A program made the position numbers and the translations under genes. Source: JACVRW01 sp963733885 (lineage in GTDB: Bacteria > Actinomycetota > Thermoleophilia > Solirubrobacterales > Thermoleophilaceae). From it: a DNA stretch of 64,000 nt. Location of the stretch: positions 1-64,000 of the forward strand of contig CAVTES010000008.1 in the NCBI GenBank assembly GCA_963733885.1. The letters run 5' to 3'. How positions within the stretch are numbered: position 1 is the first letter of the stretch; each line of letters begins with the position of its first letter. The notes under the pieces were generated by a model. That model was not told the origin of the DNA. It saw nothing but the letters and a program-made list of their open reading frames with translations, and did not search any database. Positions 50,923 through 59,717 of the stretch are shown here, piece after piece.

Positions 50923-51089
50923 CCTTGCCGGCCGGAGCACGGGCGCCGCACCGCGTGGGTCGACGCCGCCTGCGGCGACTGGTCGAGCATCGCGGGATCA
51001 GAAGGGGCCCGCGACGCCCGTTCGATGGTGGACGGCGTTCCGCCCTCACGGATCCAAGTGGTGTGCCTGTCGAACGCGAGGGGAGCTAG
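50919..51089 (+). CDS. Possible small basic protein coupled to the CMD gene
   Basis: 56 codons beginning MTLPAGARAPHRVGRRRLRR, with an ATGA overlap to the preceding stop, the arrangement used by real downstream genes here. It is highly basic, has no recognisable domain, and ends shortly before the FGE gene. It may be a genuine short gene, the remnant of a longer one, or chance. Confidence 0.3.
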   Translation: MTLPAGARAPHRVGRRRLRRLVEHRGIRRGPRRPFDGGRRSALTDPSGVPVEREGS

Positions 51090-51108
51090 CGGGGTGTCGG
51101 CTCGGGAG

Positions 51109-52059
51109 ATGAGACCGCCGGCCTGCTGCGCTCCGGAGCGACCGGCACTCTCCGCGTCGCCTGGCCTTGGCGTTCCGACTCATCGGGCGGCGGAGAACGC
51201 GCAGGCGTCGGGCCTCGTCGAGCTGGACGGAGGCACATTTTCGATGGGCGCCGAGGACGCCGAGGGGTTCCTCGAGGACGGAGAGGGCCCTGTGCGGGAG
51301 GTGGAGCTCAGCCCGTTCGCGATCGAGGCCCATGCCGTGACCAATCGCCGCTTCGCGGACTTCGTCGACGCCACGGGCCACATGACCGACGCCGAGCGCT
51401 ACGGCTGGTCGTTCGTCTTCGCGGGCCTGCTGCCGGACAGCTTTCCCGACACGCGCGGCGTCGTCGACGCACCGTGGTGGCGGCAGGTCTTCGGTGCGAC
51501 CTGGCGCTGTCCCGAGGGCCCGCAATCCGTGATCGAGGACAGACTCGATCACCCCGTCGTACACGTCTCGTGGCGAGACGCCGAAGCCTTTTGCGCCTGG
51601 GCGCAGCTGCGGCTTCCGACCGAGGCCGAGTGGGAGCTCGCCGCACGCGGAGGGTTGGTCCAGAAGCGCTATCCGTGGGGCGATGAGCGAGAGCCCGAGG
51701 GAGAGCACCGGATGAACATCTGGCAGGGCACGTTTCCGACCCATAACTCGGAGAAGGACGGCTACTACGGCACCTGCCCGGTCGGCGAGTTCCCGGCGAA
51801 CGGCTACGGGCTGCACAACACGTCCGGAAACGTCTGGGAATGGTGTGCGGACTGGTTTCACGCGAGCTACCACCGCCGGGCGTCGGAGCGGCGCGACCCC
51901 AAGGGCCCGCCAAGCGGAGAGGCGAAGGTCACTCGAGGCGGCTCCTACCTGTGTCATCGCTCCTACTGCAACCGCTACCGGGTCGGGGCGCGTGGCCGTA
52001 ACACGCCGGACAGCTCGACCGGCAACGTCGGCTTCCGCTGCGCGAGATCGGTCCAGTGA
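51109..52059 (+). CDS. Formylglycine-generating enzyme (sulfatase-modifying factor)
   Basis: 316 residues from the ATG at 51109 (MRPPACCAPERP); earlier in-frame starts are possible. The FGE-sulfatase fold is clear: LVELDGGTFSMGAED, VREVELSPFAIEAHAVTNRR, HPVVHVSWRDAEAFCAWA, RLPTEAEWELAARGG, SGNVWEWCADWF and VTRGGSYLCHRSYCNRYR, with both active-site cysteines in LCHRSYC. It converts the cysteine of a CxPxR motif to formylglycine. The client is almost certainly the arylsulfatase at 55415 (CSPTR). It uses copper and oxygen in characterised actinobacterial homologues. The 3' end overlaps the next regulator gene by 4 bp. Confidence 0.93.
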   Translation: MRPPACCAPERPALSASPGLGVPTHRAAENAQASGLVELDGGTFSMGAEDAEGFLEDGEGPVREVELSPFAIEAHAVTNRRFADFVDATGHMTDAERYGWSFVFAGLLPDSFPDTRGVVDAPWWRQVFGATWRCPEGPQSVIEDRLDHPVVHVSWRDAEAFCAWAQLRLPTEAEWELAARGGLVQKRYPWGDEREPEGEHRMNIWQGTFPTHNSEKDGYYGTCPVGEFPANGYGLHNTSGNVWEWCADWFHASYHRRASERRDPKGPPSGEAKVTRGGSYLCHRSYCNRYRVGARGRNTPDSSTGNVGFRCARSVQ

Positions 52060-54447
52060 GCGGGGGTTTGGCCGTGGCACCGAGTGGGCGGATCCCGGCA
52101 GCCGGCCTCGAGGCGCCGCGGGCGCCGGAATCGCCGACGCCCGTCGACACGGCTGCCGAGTTGGCGCGCGCCAGTCGGGTCGTCGCGCGTCAGCCGGCTC
52201 CGCGCTTTCGCGCCGACTTGGTGCGGCGACCACGACTACTGGCGCGCCTGCGAGAAGCGCGCTCGGCCGCGCTCGTGTTGCTCACCGCCCCGGCGGGCTA
52301 CGGCAAGACGACCCTGCTCGCTGAGTGGGCCGCCGAGGACGATCGGCCGTTCGTCTGGGTAAGGCTCGTGGACGCCGACAACGATCCCGCACTGTTCGTG
52401 TGGTCGGTGATCGACGCGCTCGACGAGATGAAGGAAACCATCGGGGAGGTGCCCGCGACGCTGGTTGAAACGAACGTCGGTGCCTCGACGATCCTGTTCT
52501 CCCGCCTGGCGCACGCGGTCCGTGCACGGCGGCGGCCGTTCGTCCTCGTGTTCGACGACGTCCATGTGCTGAGAAACCGGGAAAGTCTCGAGGCGCTGAC
52601 GGTGATCATCGACCAGCTGCCCGGCGGCGCCCAACTCGCGCTCGCCTCGCGAACCGAACCCGACCTCAGACTCGGCCGCCGAAGGGCGCACCGTGGGCTC
52701 GCCGAGCTGAAGCAACGAGATCTGGCGATGACGCGATCCGAGGGTGGCGACCTGCTGGCGCGGATGGGTCTCAAGCTGGATCCCGCGGACGTCGCAAGGC
52801 TCTTTCGGCGAGCCGAGGGCTGGCCGGTGGCCATCTATCTGGCCGGGCTGTCGCTTCGCGGGCAGCGCGACGCCGGCAGGGCGGTGGCGCGGTTTGCCGG
52901 CAACGACCGGTTGGTTGTCGACTACCTCAGGGACGAGTTTCTGGCGGGACTGTCGCGACGCAAGCTCGAGTTCTTGACGCGCACCTCGGTGCTCGACACG
53001 CTCGCCGGCCCCGTCTGTGACGCCGTGCTCGAGCGATCGGGTTCGGCGCAAGTGCTTCGCGAGCTCGCGCGCTCGAACACGCTCCTCGTTCCACTCGATC
53101 GAAGCGACCACGCGTACCGCTACCACCCCCTCTTCGCGGAGATGCTCAAGGCGGAGCTGCGTCACCGTGAGCCGGAGAGCGAGCCGCGGTTGCACCGCCG
53201 GGCGAGTGCCTGGTACGCCGAAAGCCTGGACTTCAGCCAGGCGATCGAGCACAGCATCGCAGCGGGGGACATCGAGCGTGCGGCCGAGCTGATCTGCGAG
53301 AGCCTCTCCGACTACCTCAACCGAGGCAGCCTCGCCACCATCCGGAGCTGGCTGCACCGCTTCAGCGACGAGCAGATCGCCACCTCCCCGCCGCTCTGCC
53401 TGGCGGCGGCCACGGTGGCCCTGGCGAATGGCGACGGTGCCCTCGGCGAACACTGGGCAAGAATCGGGGTCAAAGCGCTGGATGATGCCGGAGCTACGGC
53501 GGCCGGCGGATCCCTCGCGAGCGCCTTCGCCCTGATCCGAGCCTCGCTTCGCCCGCGACGGCATTGCGCGAATGGACGCGGACGCTGCGCGCGCTGCGGA
53601 GTCGTTGTCGGAAGAAAGCCCGTGGCTCGCCGAATGCTGCCTGCTTCGCGGCATTGCGGCACACCTCGGCGGCGACCATGAGCGGGCTCAAAGCGTGGCT
53701 CGACGAGGGGGCCCGCCGGGGCGCGGTCGTAGCGCCGCTGGTCCAGGTCCTCTGCCTGGCGCAACTGGCCCTGTTGGTGATCGAGCAGGACGACTGGGAC
53801 GCGGGCGCGCGGCTGGTGGGTCGCGCCCGAGCAGCAAGTCGAGCGATTCGGGCTCGCTCCCTACCCCAGCGTCGCGCTCGTGCCGGCGATCTGCGCCTTG
53901 GTAGACGCCCATCGGGGCCGTGTCGAAGATGCGCGCCGCGACTTGCGGCGATCTATCCGTCTGCTTCATGAAGTCGTGGACTTCCCATCCTGGTACGAGG
54001 CCGAGATCAGAATCGTGCTCGCGCACGCAGCCATGCGCCTTGACGATCCCAATTGCGCTCGACGAACGACTCACCGAGGCCACTGCGGTACTCGACCTCG
54101 TTCCCGGCGCGCCCGTGCTCGACGCATGGCTGAGACGCGCAAGGTCCTCTCTGGACGCATCCATTGCCGCAGCGAACGGGGACTCAGGTCTCACGCCGGC
54201 GGAGCTGCGGACCCTGCAGTACCTACCCACGCATTACTCGTTTCGCGAGATCGGTGAACAGCTCGTTGTCTCCGTGAATACCGTCCGGAGCCAGGCGCGG
54301 GCCGTCTATCGCAAGCTCGGCGCCAGCACTCGACGCGAGGCGGTGGAGCGCGCGCGGAAACGCGGTCTGATCGAGACGCGTTCGGAGCCCCAACTGCCGA
54401 TTCCCGGCCCCCTCAAGGCCGTCGATCGTGATTACCAGCTCACCTGA
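52056..54447 (+). pseudogene. Second MalT-like (LAL) LuxR regulator, interrupted by four frameshifts
   Basis: Starts with an overlap to the FGE gene. Residues 1-500 are intact: Walker A TAPAGYGKTT, Walker B FVLVFDDVHVL, RRAEGWPVAIYLAGLSL, YRYHPLFAEML. From ~53548 the natural continuation moves between frames: ARMDADAARAAESLSEESPW, then LKAWLDEGARRGAVVAPLVQ (shift near 53695), VERFGLAPYPSVALVPAICA (near 53840) and IALDERLTEATAVLDLVPGA (near 54045), leading to an intact LuxR HTH (LTPAELRTLQYLPTHYSFRE). If continuous it would be ~795 residues, matching the first LAL. The helix sensor region alone is damaged: pseudogene or clustered sequencing indels. Confidence 0.75.
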
Positions 54448-54506
54448 TTTGCATGACCGCTGATTGCTATCGGGCGCCGCCCCGCGAGCCGGCAAAGGAG
54501 TGAGAA

Positions 54507-55316
54507 ATGGTCGAAAGGGACCCAGACGATTGGCAGGACGACCCGCCGACTGGTGATGGGGAAGACAGCGACGATCTAACAGCGCCCCCGGACGATTCCG
54601 GTCGGGACTACGACGACACCGACTTCGACTCGAATGGCACCGAAGGAGAGCCGCCGAACTCGGAGGAGCATGGACGGAGCGAACACGACAAGTGGCGGCG
54701 CTGGGCTTGGGCCGCGCTGGTTGTCCTCGTCCTAGGCGTGGCCTGGGCACTCACGCTCTCCACGATCCTGCTTAACCGGAGCGGGGACAACACCGCAGAG
54801 CTGATCTCCCTGTTCGAGGAGTCCCAAGAGCGGCGAGAGGCCGCCCTACGCCAGACCTCACAGAGCCAAGAGGCCAGGCGCGCCGCGCTGGACGCCACGC
54901 AAGCCGAGTCGCAGACTTTTCGGGCGCAGTCCCAGGCCGCTCTTGCGAGTCAGGCCGAGAGCAACGCCTCAGCCCGCAGAGCCCTGGCGCAGGAGGCTCT
55001 CGCAGGCGCCCGCATCAATCAGGCGGACAAGCAGGCGGCGCTTGCCGAGGCCCAGGCCAACAGAGCGAACCGCCAGGCGCCCTCCCCAAGCGGCATGCAG
55101 AGAAGTCTCGACCGGACCCGTGACCTGCAGCGGACGCTCGATAGGAACCTTGACCTGCAGCGGACGCTCGAACGGAACATCGACCTGCTGCGGACGCTCG
55201 AGAGAAACATCGACCTGCAGAGGACGCTCGACAGGAACCGTGACCTGCAGAGGAGGCTCAGCGAGACCATTGACGCGCTGCGGGAAGCGATCAGGGACCT
55301 GAGGCCGCGGGGCTAA
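54507..55316 (+). CDS. Membrane-anchored coiled-coil protein with decapeptide repeats
   Basis: 269 residues; AAAGGAGTGAG precedes the ATG. The N-terminal 60 residues are very acidic (DPDDWQDDPPTGDGEDSDD type), then one membrane helix (WAWAALVVLVLGVAWALTL), an Ala/Gln/Glu-rich coiled coil (residues ~95-190), and a C-terminal array of six near-copies of DLQRTLDRNx with period 10. The array is encoded by a 30-bp DNA repeat. Its topology places either the acidic head or the coiled-coil tail inside. I do not recognise the protein; a structural or stalk-like function is possible. It is just upstream of the arylsulfatase. Confidence 0.75.
   Translation: MVERDPDDWQDDPPTGDGEDSDDLTAPPDDSGRDYDDTDFDSNGTEGEPPNSEEHGRSEHDKWRRWAWAALVVLVLGVAWALTLSTILLNRSGDNTAELISLFEESQERREAALRQTSQSQEARRAALDATQAESQTFRAQSQAALASQAESNASARRALAQEALAGARINQADKQAALAEAQANRANRQAPSPSGMQRSLDRTRDLQRTLDRNLDLQRTLERNIDLLRTLERNIDLQRTLDRNRDLQRRLSETIDALREAIRDLRPRG
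55122..55271 (+). repeat. 30-bp tandem repeat, five units
   Basis: Units begin at 55122, 55152, 55182, 55212 and 55242, each starting GACCTGC(A/T)G(A/C)GGA(C/G)GCTC and diverging mainly in the last ten bases. A weaker sixth unit follows at 55272 (GACGCGCTGCGGGA). Spacing is exactly 30 bp, in frame. Confidence 0.9.
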
Positions 55317-55414
55317 CGACACGCCACGAAACTTCATCCCCATCGGACGATGCGCCGACCGGTGGGGCGTAGTTCGATCGGTTCAGATCAAGTACGACCC
55401 CGAAGGAGAGTCGA

Positions 55415-57826
55415 ATGGAGTCGATCGACCGCACCGTGCTTCCGATGCCCGACCCGGAGTTCAAGGGGAAGATCACTCGTACCCTGAAGGACTCGAAGGC
55501 CGACTGGACCATGCTGGCACCGGTGCGCCCGCCCCTGGGGGCTCCGAACGTGCTGTTCGTGCTGATCGACGACGCCGGCTTCGGCAACCCGGAGACCTTC
55601 GGCGGCCCGGTGGAGACGCCGAACCTGACGCGGGTCGCCGACGAGGGCCTGCGCTACAACCGCTTCCACGTCACCGCGGTGTGCTCGCCCACCAGGGCGG
55701 CGACCCTGACCGGCCGCAATCACCACTCCGTCGGGTTCGGCTCGCTCGGCGAGCTCCCCGGCCCGTTCCCCGGATACATGGCCCAGCTGCCCAAGAGCTG
55801 CGCGCCCGTCGCCAAAACGCTGCAGATGAACGGCTACGTCACCTCGGCCTTCGGCAAGTGGCACCTGACCCCCGACCACGTGCAGGGCCCGGCTGGCCCG
55901 TTCGACCGCTGGCCGAACGCCTGGGGCTTCGACTACTTCTGGGGCTTCCTCGGCGGCGAGGCGGGCCAGTTCGATCCCGTGATCACCGAGAACAACACCA
56001 CGATCGGCGTGCCGGAGGACAAGGACTTCTACTTCCCGGACGCGATGTCCGACAAGGCGATCGAGTGGCTGCACGGGGTGCGGGCGCAGGACGAGCAGAA
56101 GCCGTTCTTCATGTACTTCTCGACCGGGTGCGCTCACGCGCCTCACCACGTCCCCAAGCACTGGGCCGACAAGTACGCGGGCCGCTTTGACGAGGGCTGG
56201 GACCGTTACCGCGAGGCAACGTTCGAGCGCCAGAAGAAGCTCGGCGTCATTCCGGAGGACGCGGAGCTCACGCCCCGGAACGACGTGATGCCGGCCTGGG
56301 ACTCGCTGACGGACGCACAGAAGAAGCTCTACGCCCGGCAGATGGAGGTCTACGCGGGCTACCAGGAGAACGCGGATTACAACGTCGGCCGGCTGCTCGA
56401 CGCGTTGGAGGAGCTGGGTGAGCTCGACGACACGCTCGTGATCTACATCTGGGGCGACAACGGCGCCAGCATGGAGGGCACGCTCACCGGCGGGTTCAAC
56501 GAGCTCATAGTCCACAACGGGATCGTGCTCACCGAGGATCAGCAGCTCGAGCTGATCGAGCAGTTCGGCGGCCTCGACGCGTGGGGGGGTCCGCTGACCG
56601 CGCCGCACTATTCCGCCTGCTGGGGCTGGGCCGGCAACGCCCCGTTCCAGTGGGGCAAGCAGCTCGCCTCCCACCTCGGCGGAGCCCGCGACCCGATGGT
56701 GGTCTCGTGGCCGCGGCGGATCAAGGACAAGGGCGGGTTGCGCGAGCAGTTCACCCACTGCATCGACATCGCGCCAACCATCCTCGAGGTTGCAGGGATC
56801 CCGCAGCCCGTGCGCGTGGACGGGATCGAGCAGAAGCCGATCGAGGGCACGAGCTTCGCCCACACGTTCACCGACGCCGGGGCCGAGGAGCGCCACACGC
56901 GGCAGTACTTCGAGAGCTTCGGCTACTACGGGATGTACAAGGACGGCTGGTGGGCGAGCTGCAAGCCGTTCAAGCTCCCCTGGGACATCACGATGGAGAC
57001 GCTGAGCAAGTTCGCTCCGGACGTCTACGACCCCGACACGCAGGAATGGGAGCTCTACTACCTGCCGGACGATTTCTCCCAGGCCAGGGATATCGCGACG
57101 GAGAACCCGAGCAAGCTCGCGGAGCTCAAGGCCGCCTTCTGGGAGGACGCCGAGCGATACAACGTGCTGCCGATGCTCGGGGGATACAGCGTGTTCTTCG
57201 GCATCCTGCCGCCGATGGTCGGCCGGACGAAGTTCCACTACCGCTCCGACGTGCAGAACGTCGCCACGGGGATGATCCCGAGGGTCTACGGGCACTCGTA
57301 CTCGATCAGCGCCGACATCGTGGTGCCCGACGACGGCGTGGAGGGCGTGATCGTCGCGGAGGCCGACCACCTCGGCGGGTTTGCGCTGTTCGTCGACGAC
57401 GGCGTGCTCAAGCACACCTACTCGACGATGGGCGTCTACGTCTACACACAGGAGGCATCCGAGCCGCTGCCCGCCGGCGAGGTGAACGTCCGAATGGAGT
57501 TCGCCGCCGACGAGGCGAAGCCGGGCACCGGTGGCCAGGTCACGCTGTTCGTCAACGACTCGGAGGTGGGCGGCGGGCGGATGGACCGCACCGTTTCGCT
57601 CCGGTTCAACGCCTACGCGGGCATGGACATCGGCCGCGACAACGGCCTGCCCGTGGACCGCAGCTACGAGGATCGCTCGCCCTTCCCCTTCACCGGGGAG
57701 ATCAAGGTGGTGACCTTCGACCTCAAGCCGCACCTCACCCCGACGGGCGAGGAGCACGAGGAGCTCGAGCAGCGCCTGCACGAAGAGCATGAGCAGATGG
57801 CTGCGGTGCACGCATCCACGGCCTAG
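55415..57826 (+). CDS. Type I arylsulfatase
   Basis: 803 residues; GAAGGAGAG precedes the ATG. The alkaline-phosphatase-like core has NVLFVLIDDAGFGNPETF (metal Asp pair), the formylglycine motif CSPTRAATLTGR with Cys at residue 90, FGKWHLTPDH, FSTGCAHAPHHVPKHW, and the late IWGDNGAS. A C-terminal jelly-roll-like region (residues ~600-780, VEGVIVAEADHLGGFALFVDDG, VRMEFAADEAKPGTGG) is typical of large bacterial arylsulfatases. There is no signal peptide, so it is cytoplasmic. It hydrolyses sulfate esters after maturation by the FGE at 51109; a SulP transporter lies downstream. Confidence 0.95.
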   Translation: MESIDRTVLPMPDPEFKGKITRTLKDSKADWTMLAPVRPPLGAPNVLFVLIDDAGFGNPETFGGPVETPNLTRVADEGLRYNRFHVTAVCSPTRAATLTGRNHHSVGFGSLGELPGPFPGYMAQLPKSCAPVAKTLQMNGYVTSAFGKWHLTPDHVQGPAGPFDRWPNAWGFDYFWGFLGGEAGQFDPVITENNTTIGVPEDKDFYFPDAMSDKAIEWLHGVRAQDEQKPFFMYFSTGCAHAPHHVPKHWADKYAGRFDEGWDRYREATFERQKKLGVIPEDAELTPRNDVMPAWDSLTDAQKKLYARQMEVYAGYQENADYNVGRLLDALEELGELDDTLVIYIWGDNGASMEGTLTGGFNELIVHNGIVLTEDQQLELIEQFGGLDAWGGPLTAPHYSACWGWAGNAPFQWGKQLASHLGGARDPMVVSWPRRIKDKGGLREQFTHCIDIAPTILEVAGIPQPVRVDGIEQKPIEGTSFAHTFTDAGAEERHTRQYFESFGYYGMYKDGWWASCKPFKLPWDITMETLSKFAPDVYDPDTQEWELYYLPDDFSQARDIATENPSKLAELKAAFWEDAERYNVLPMLGGYSVFFGILPPMVGRTKFHYRSDVQNVATGMIPRVYGHSYSISADIVVPDDGVEGVIVAEADHLGGFALFVDDGVLKHTYSTMGVYVYTQEASEPLPAGEVNVRMEFAADEAKPGTGGQVTLFVNDSEVGGGRMDRTVSLRFNAYAGMDIGRDNGLPVDRSYEDRSPFPFTGEIKVVTFDLKPHLTPTGEEHEELEQRLHEEHEQMAAVHASTA

Positions 57827-57869
57827 CTGTTGCATCCACGACCGATGCCGGAGCGAAGGGAGTAACGAG

Positions 57870-58355
57870 ATGAGCAAGGAACTGAGCGTGTTGGTCGCCG
57901 CCTACGACGACAGCGATAGCGCGCAGCACGGGTACTCCGTCCTGAAGGAGGAGCTCCCGAAGACCGGTCTCGTCATGGACAGGTCGAAGGTGCTCGTCCT
58001 CGCCACCAGTGACGCCCCAAACGAGATCAGCGTGGAGCACACTGGCGGGGGGCCGATCGGGATGGTCGTCGAGCACAAGGCCGGCCAGGCGCTGAAGGGG
58101 CGGCTCGCTCCGGGAACGGGGATGATCGTCGGCGTGATCGATCCCGACGTCGAGGGTCAGGCTTCCGCAGCGGTCGCGCAGGCGAGAGGTCGGGCGATCG
58201 TCCCGGTCGAGCGGGACGGCGGGGATGACGAGACGAGGAAGGAGGCCGTTCAGGCGGCGGTGGGGATGGCCATGGCGCTGGCCATGGAGCAGTGGGTTCA
58301 CCCCTCCGCATCCGCCTCGGCGCTCCGCTCGCTCGCCGCGGCAAACCAGGAATAG
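57870..58355 (+). CDS. DUF1269-like protein, soluble variant
   Basis: 161 residues with GAAGGGAG before the ATG. It starts ELSVLVAAYDDSDSAQHGYSVL like DUF1269/DUF6325 proteins and has LAPGTGMIVGVIDPDVEGQ in the position of their second strand-helix unit, but the Gly-rich membrane hairpin of typical DUF1269 proteins is missing. The repeated beta-alpha pattern suggests a ferredoxin-like fold. It follows the sulfatase by 43 bp and may be in its operon. Function unknown. Confidence 0.7.
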   Translation: MSKELSVLVAAYDDSDSAQHGYSVLKEELPKTGLVMDRSKVLVLATSDAPNEISVEHTGGGPIGMVVEHKAGQALKGRLAPGTGMIVGVIDPDVEGQASAAVAQARGRAIVPVERDGGDDETRKEAVQAAVGMAMALAMEQWVHPSASASALRSLAAANQE

Positions 58356-58396
58356 CCGAACGAGACCGGATCAGCGGCGAAAGAAAGAGGTTCCCT

Positions 58397-58678
58397 ATGG
58401 GATTCAGGCGACGGACAAGGCGGCGGGCGCTTGTGGCCGGAGCGGTGGCCGGAGGGGCGATCGCTCACCACGAGAGAAAGAAGGCCGCGGAGGAAGAGCA
58501 GGCTTACGCCCAAGCGCCTGCCGAGGAGCAGGCGCCTGCTGAGGACCAGGAGCAGACGTACGCGCCGCCTCCGGCGGACCCGGCTGACGAGATCGAACAC
58601 CTCGCGCAGTTGCACGAGTCGGGCGCGCTGACAGACGAAGAGTTCGCGGCGGCCAAGGCGAAACTCCTTGGCACCTGA
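58397..58678 (+). CDS. Small SHOCT-domain membrane protein
   Basis: 93 residues. The N-terminus is basic followed by a short hydrophobic stretch (RRALVAGAVAGGAIAHH), then an Ala/Glu/Pro-rich linker, and a SHOCT domain at the end (EIEHLAQLHESGALTDEEFAAAKAKLL). SHOCT motifs are short oligomerisation helices, found at the C-termini of many bacterial membrane proteins. It is in line with the genes before and after and could be part of one transcription unit. Confidence 0.82.
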   Translation: MGFRRRTRRRALVAGAVAGGAIAHHERKKAAEEEQAYAQAPAEEQAPAEDQEQTYAPPPADPADEIEHLAQLHESGALTDEEFAAAKAKLLGT

Positions 58679-58742
58679 ACGCAGCACGGATTGCTAGAAG
58701 GAACGTTCAGCAAATCGACAACTGCGAGGACAGGGAGCTGCA

Positions 58743-59159
58743 ATGAGTGAATCGCGTAAGGACGTGCTATTGAAGGCGCTCGAGGCCGAGGTCGGTGGCG
58801 CATCGGTTGATCTGGGCACCTTGTTCACCGACGACGTCGTCGGGTGGTCGCCGTACGCGATGGTGTCAGGGCTGGAAGACCTCGCTCTGCTCGCCGCCCT
58901 CCGTGAGGAGGCGTTCTCCAACGTCGTCATCGGGTTGCGGGGACTCGACGAGGTGGGCAACAAGGCTTTCGCGGAATGGCTCATCGAAGCCGATCACACC
59001 GGGCCGCTCGTCCTCGGCGAGGATGCGGTGGTGGAAGCAACGGGACGGCATGTTCAGCTGCCGGGCCTCACAGTCGCCGACTTCCGAGAGGGGAAGATCC
59101 GGTCGTTCCGGACGTACTTCGACGACGTCTCGCTGATCGAGCAGATCGTCGGCGCCTGA
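58743..59159 (+). CDS. SnoaL-like / NTF2-fold protein
   Basis: 138 residues; AGGGAGCTGCA precedes the ATG. The fold pattern runs VDLGTLFTDDVVGWSPYAMV, LEDLALLAALREEAFSNVVI, AEWLIEADHTGPLVLGEDAV, LTVADFREGKIRSFRTYFDD, a typical SnoaL ending. It could bind or isomerise a small hydrophobic substrate. It is followed after 13 bp by an acetyltransferase gene. Confidence 0.82.
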   Translation: MSESRKDVLLKALEAEVGGASVDLGTLFTDDVVGWSPYAMVSGLEDLALLAALREEAFSNVVIGLRGLDEVGNKAFAEWLIEADHTGPLVLGEDAVVEATGRHVQLPGLTVADFREGKIRSFRTYFDDVSLIEQIVGA

Positions 59160-59172
59160 CGAGCCGGTCGCT

Positions 59173-59589
59173 GTGGAGTTCCACGTCGAGGACGATCCGG
59201 ATCCGCTCGACATCGAATTCCTCGAAACGCAGATCCGTCGTGAGGCGTCCGCCGCGATGGGACTCGGTGACGAAGTCGAATTGGCGATCTTCGTGCGCGA
59301 CGCTGGCGCGATCGTAGCCGGCATTAGCGGATGGACCTGGGGCGACGGCTGCGAGCTGCAGAGCCTCTGGGTGGAGCCGAGTCTCCGAGGTCGCGGCCTC
59401 GCGACGCGGCTCATGGCCGCCGCCGAGACCGAGGCGGCGGCGCGCGGGTGCTCACAGACTGTCCACTTCACCTACGACTTTCAGGCTCGCGGCCTCTACG
59501 AGCGGATCGGCTACGAACTGGCGGGTAGAGTCGAGGACTTCCCATCAGGAACCGACGTCCTCTGGTACCGCAAGCTCCTGAGCCCGTGA
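59173..59589 (+). CDS. GNAT-family N-acetyltransferase
   Basis: 138 residues, GTG start. The acetyl-CoA-binding signature SLWVEPSLRGRGLATRLMAAAE (Q/RxxGxG/A pattern) follows strand 4, and the C-terminal FTYDFQARGLYERIGYELAG completes the fold. The N-terminal PDPLDIEFLETQIRREASAA is the usual variable substrate part. GNATs acetylate amines on antibiotics, peptides or metabolites; the target is unknown. Last gene of the + strand run begun at the sulfatase. Confidence 0.9.
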   Translation: MEFHVEDDPDPLDIEFLETQIRREASAAMGLGDEVELAIFVRDAGAIVAGISGWTWGDGCELQSLWVEPSLRGRGLATRLMAAAETEAAARGCSQTVHFTYDFQARGLYERIGYELAGRVEDFPSGTDVLWYRKLLSP

Positions 59590-59717
59590 GGTTCCCGCGG
59601 AGCCGGCGCGATTGGTCGTAGCTCGTGAATCCGAGGAAGACAATTAGCCCGAGCCGGCGAGGGAGTACGCGGATACCGGCAGGGGCTGGATGGTCTTCGC
59701 GGGGCTCCTGAGATTGC

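Noticed and set aside
55122..55271. CRISPR-like array
   Set aside because: The 30-bp units are directly tandem with no spacers and are in-frame coding sequence.
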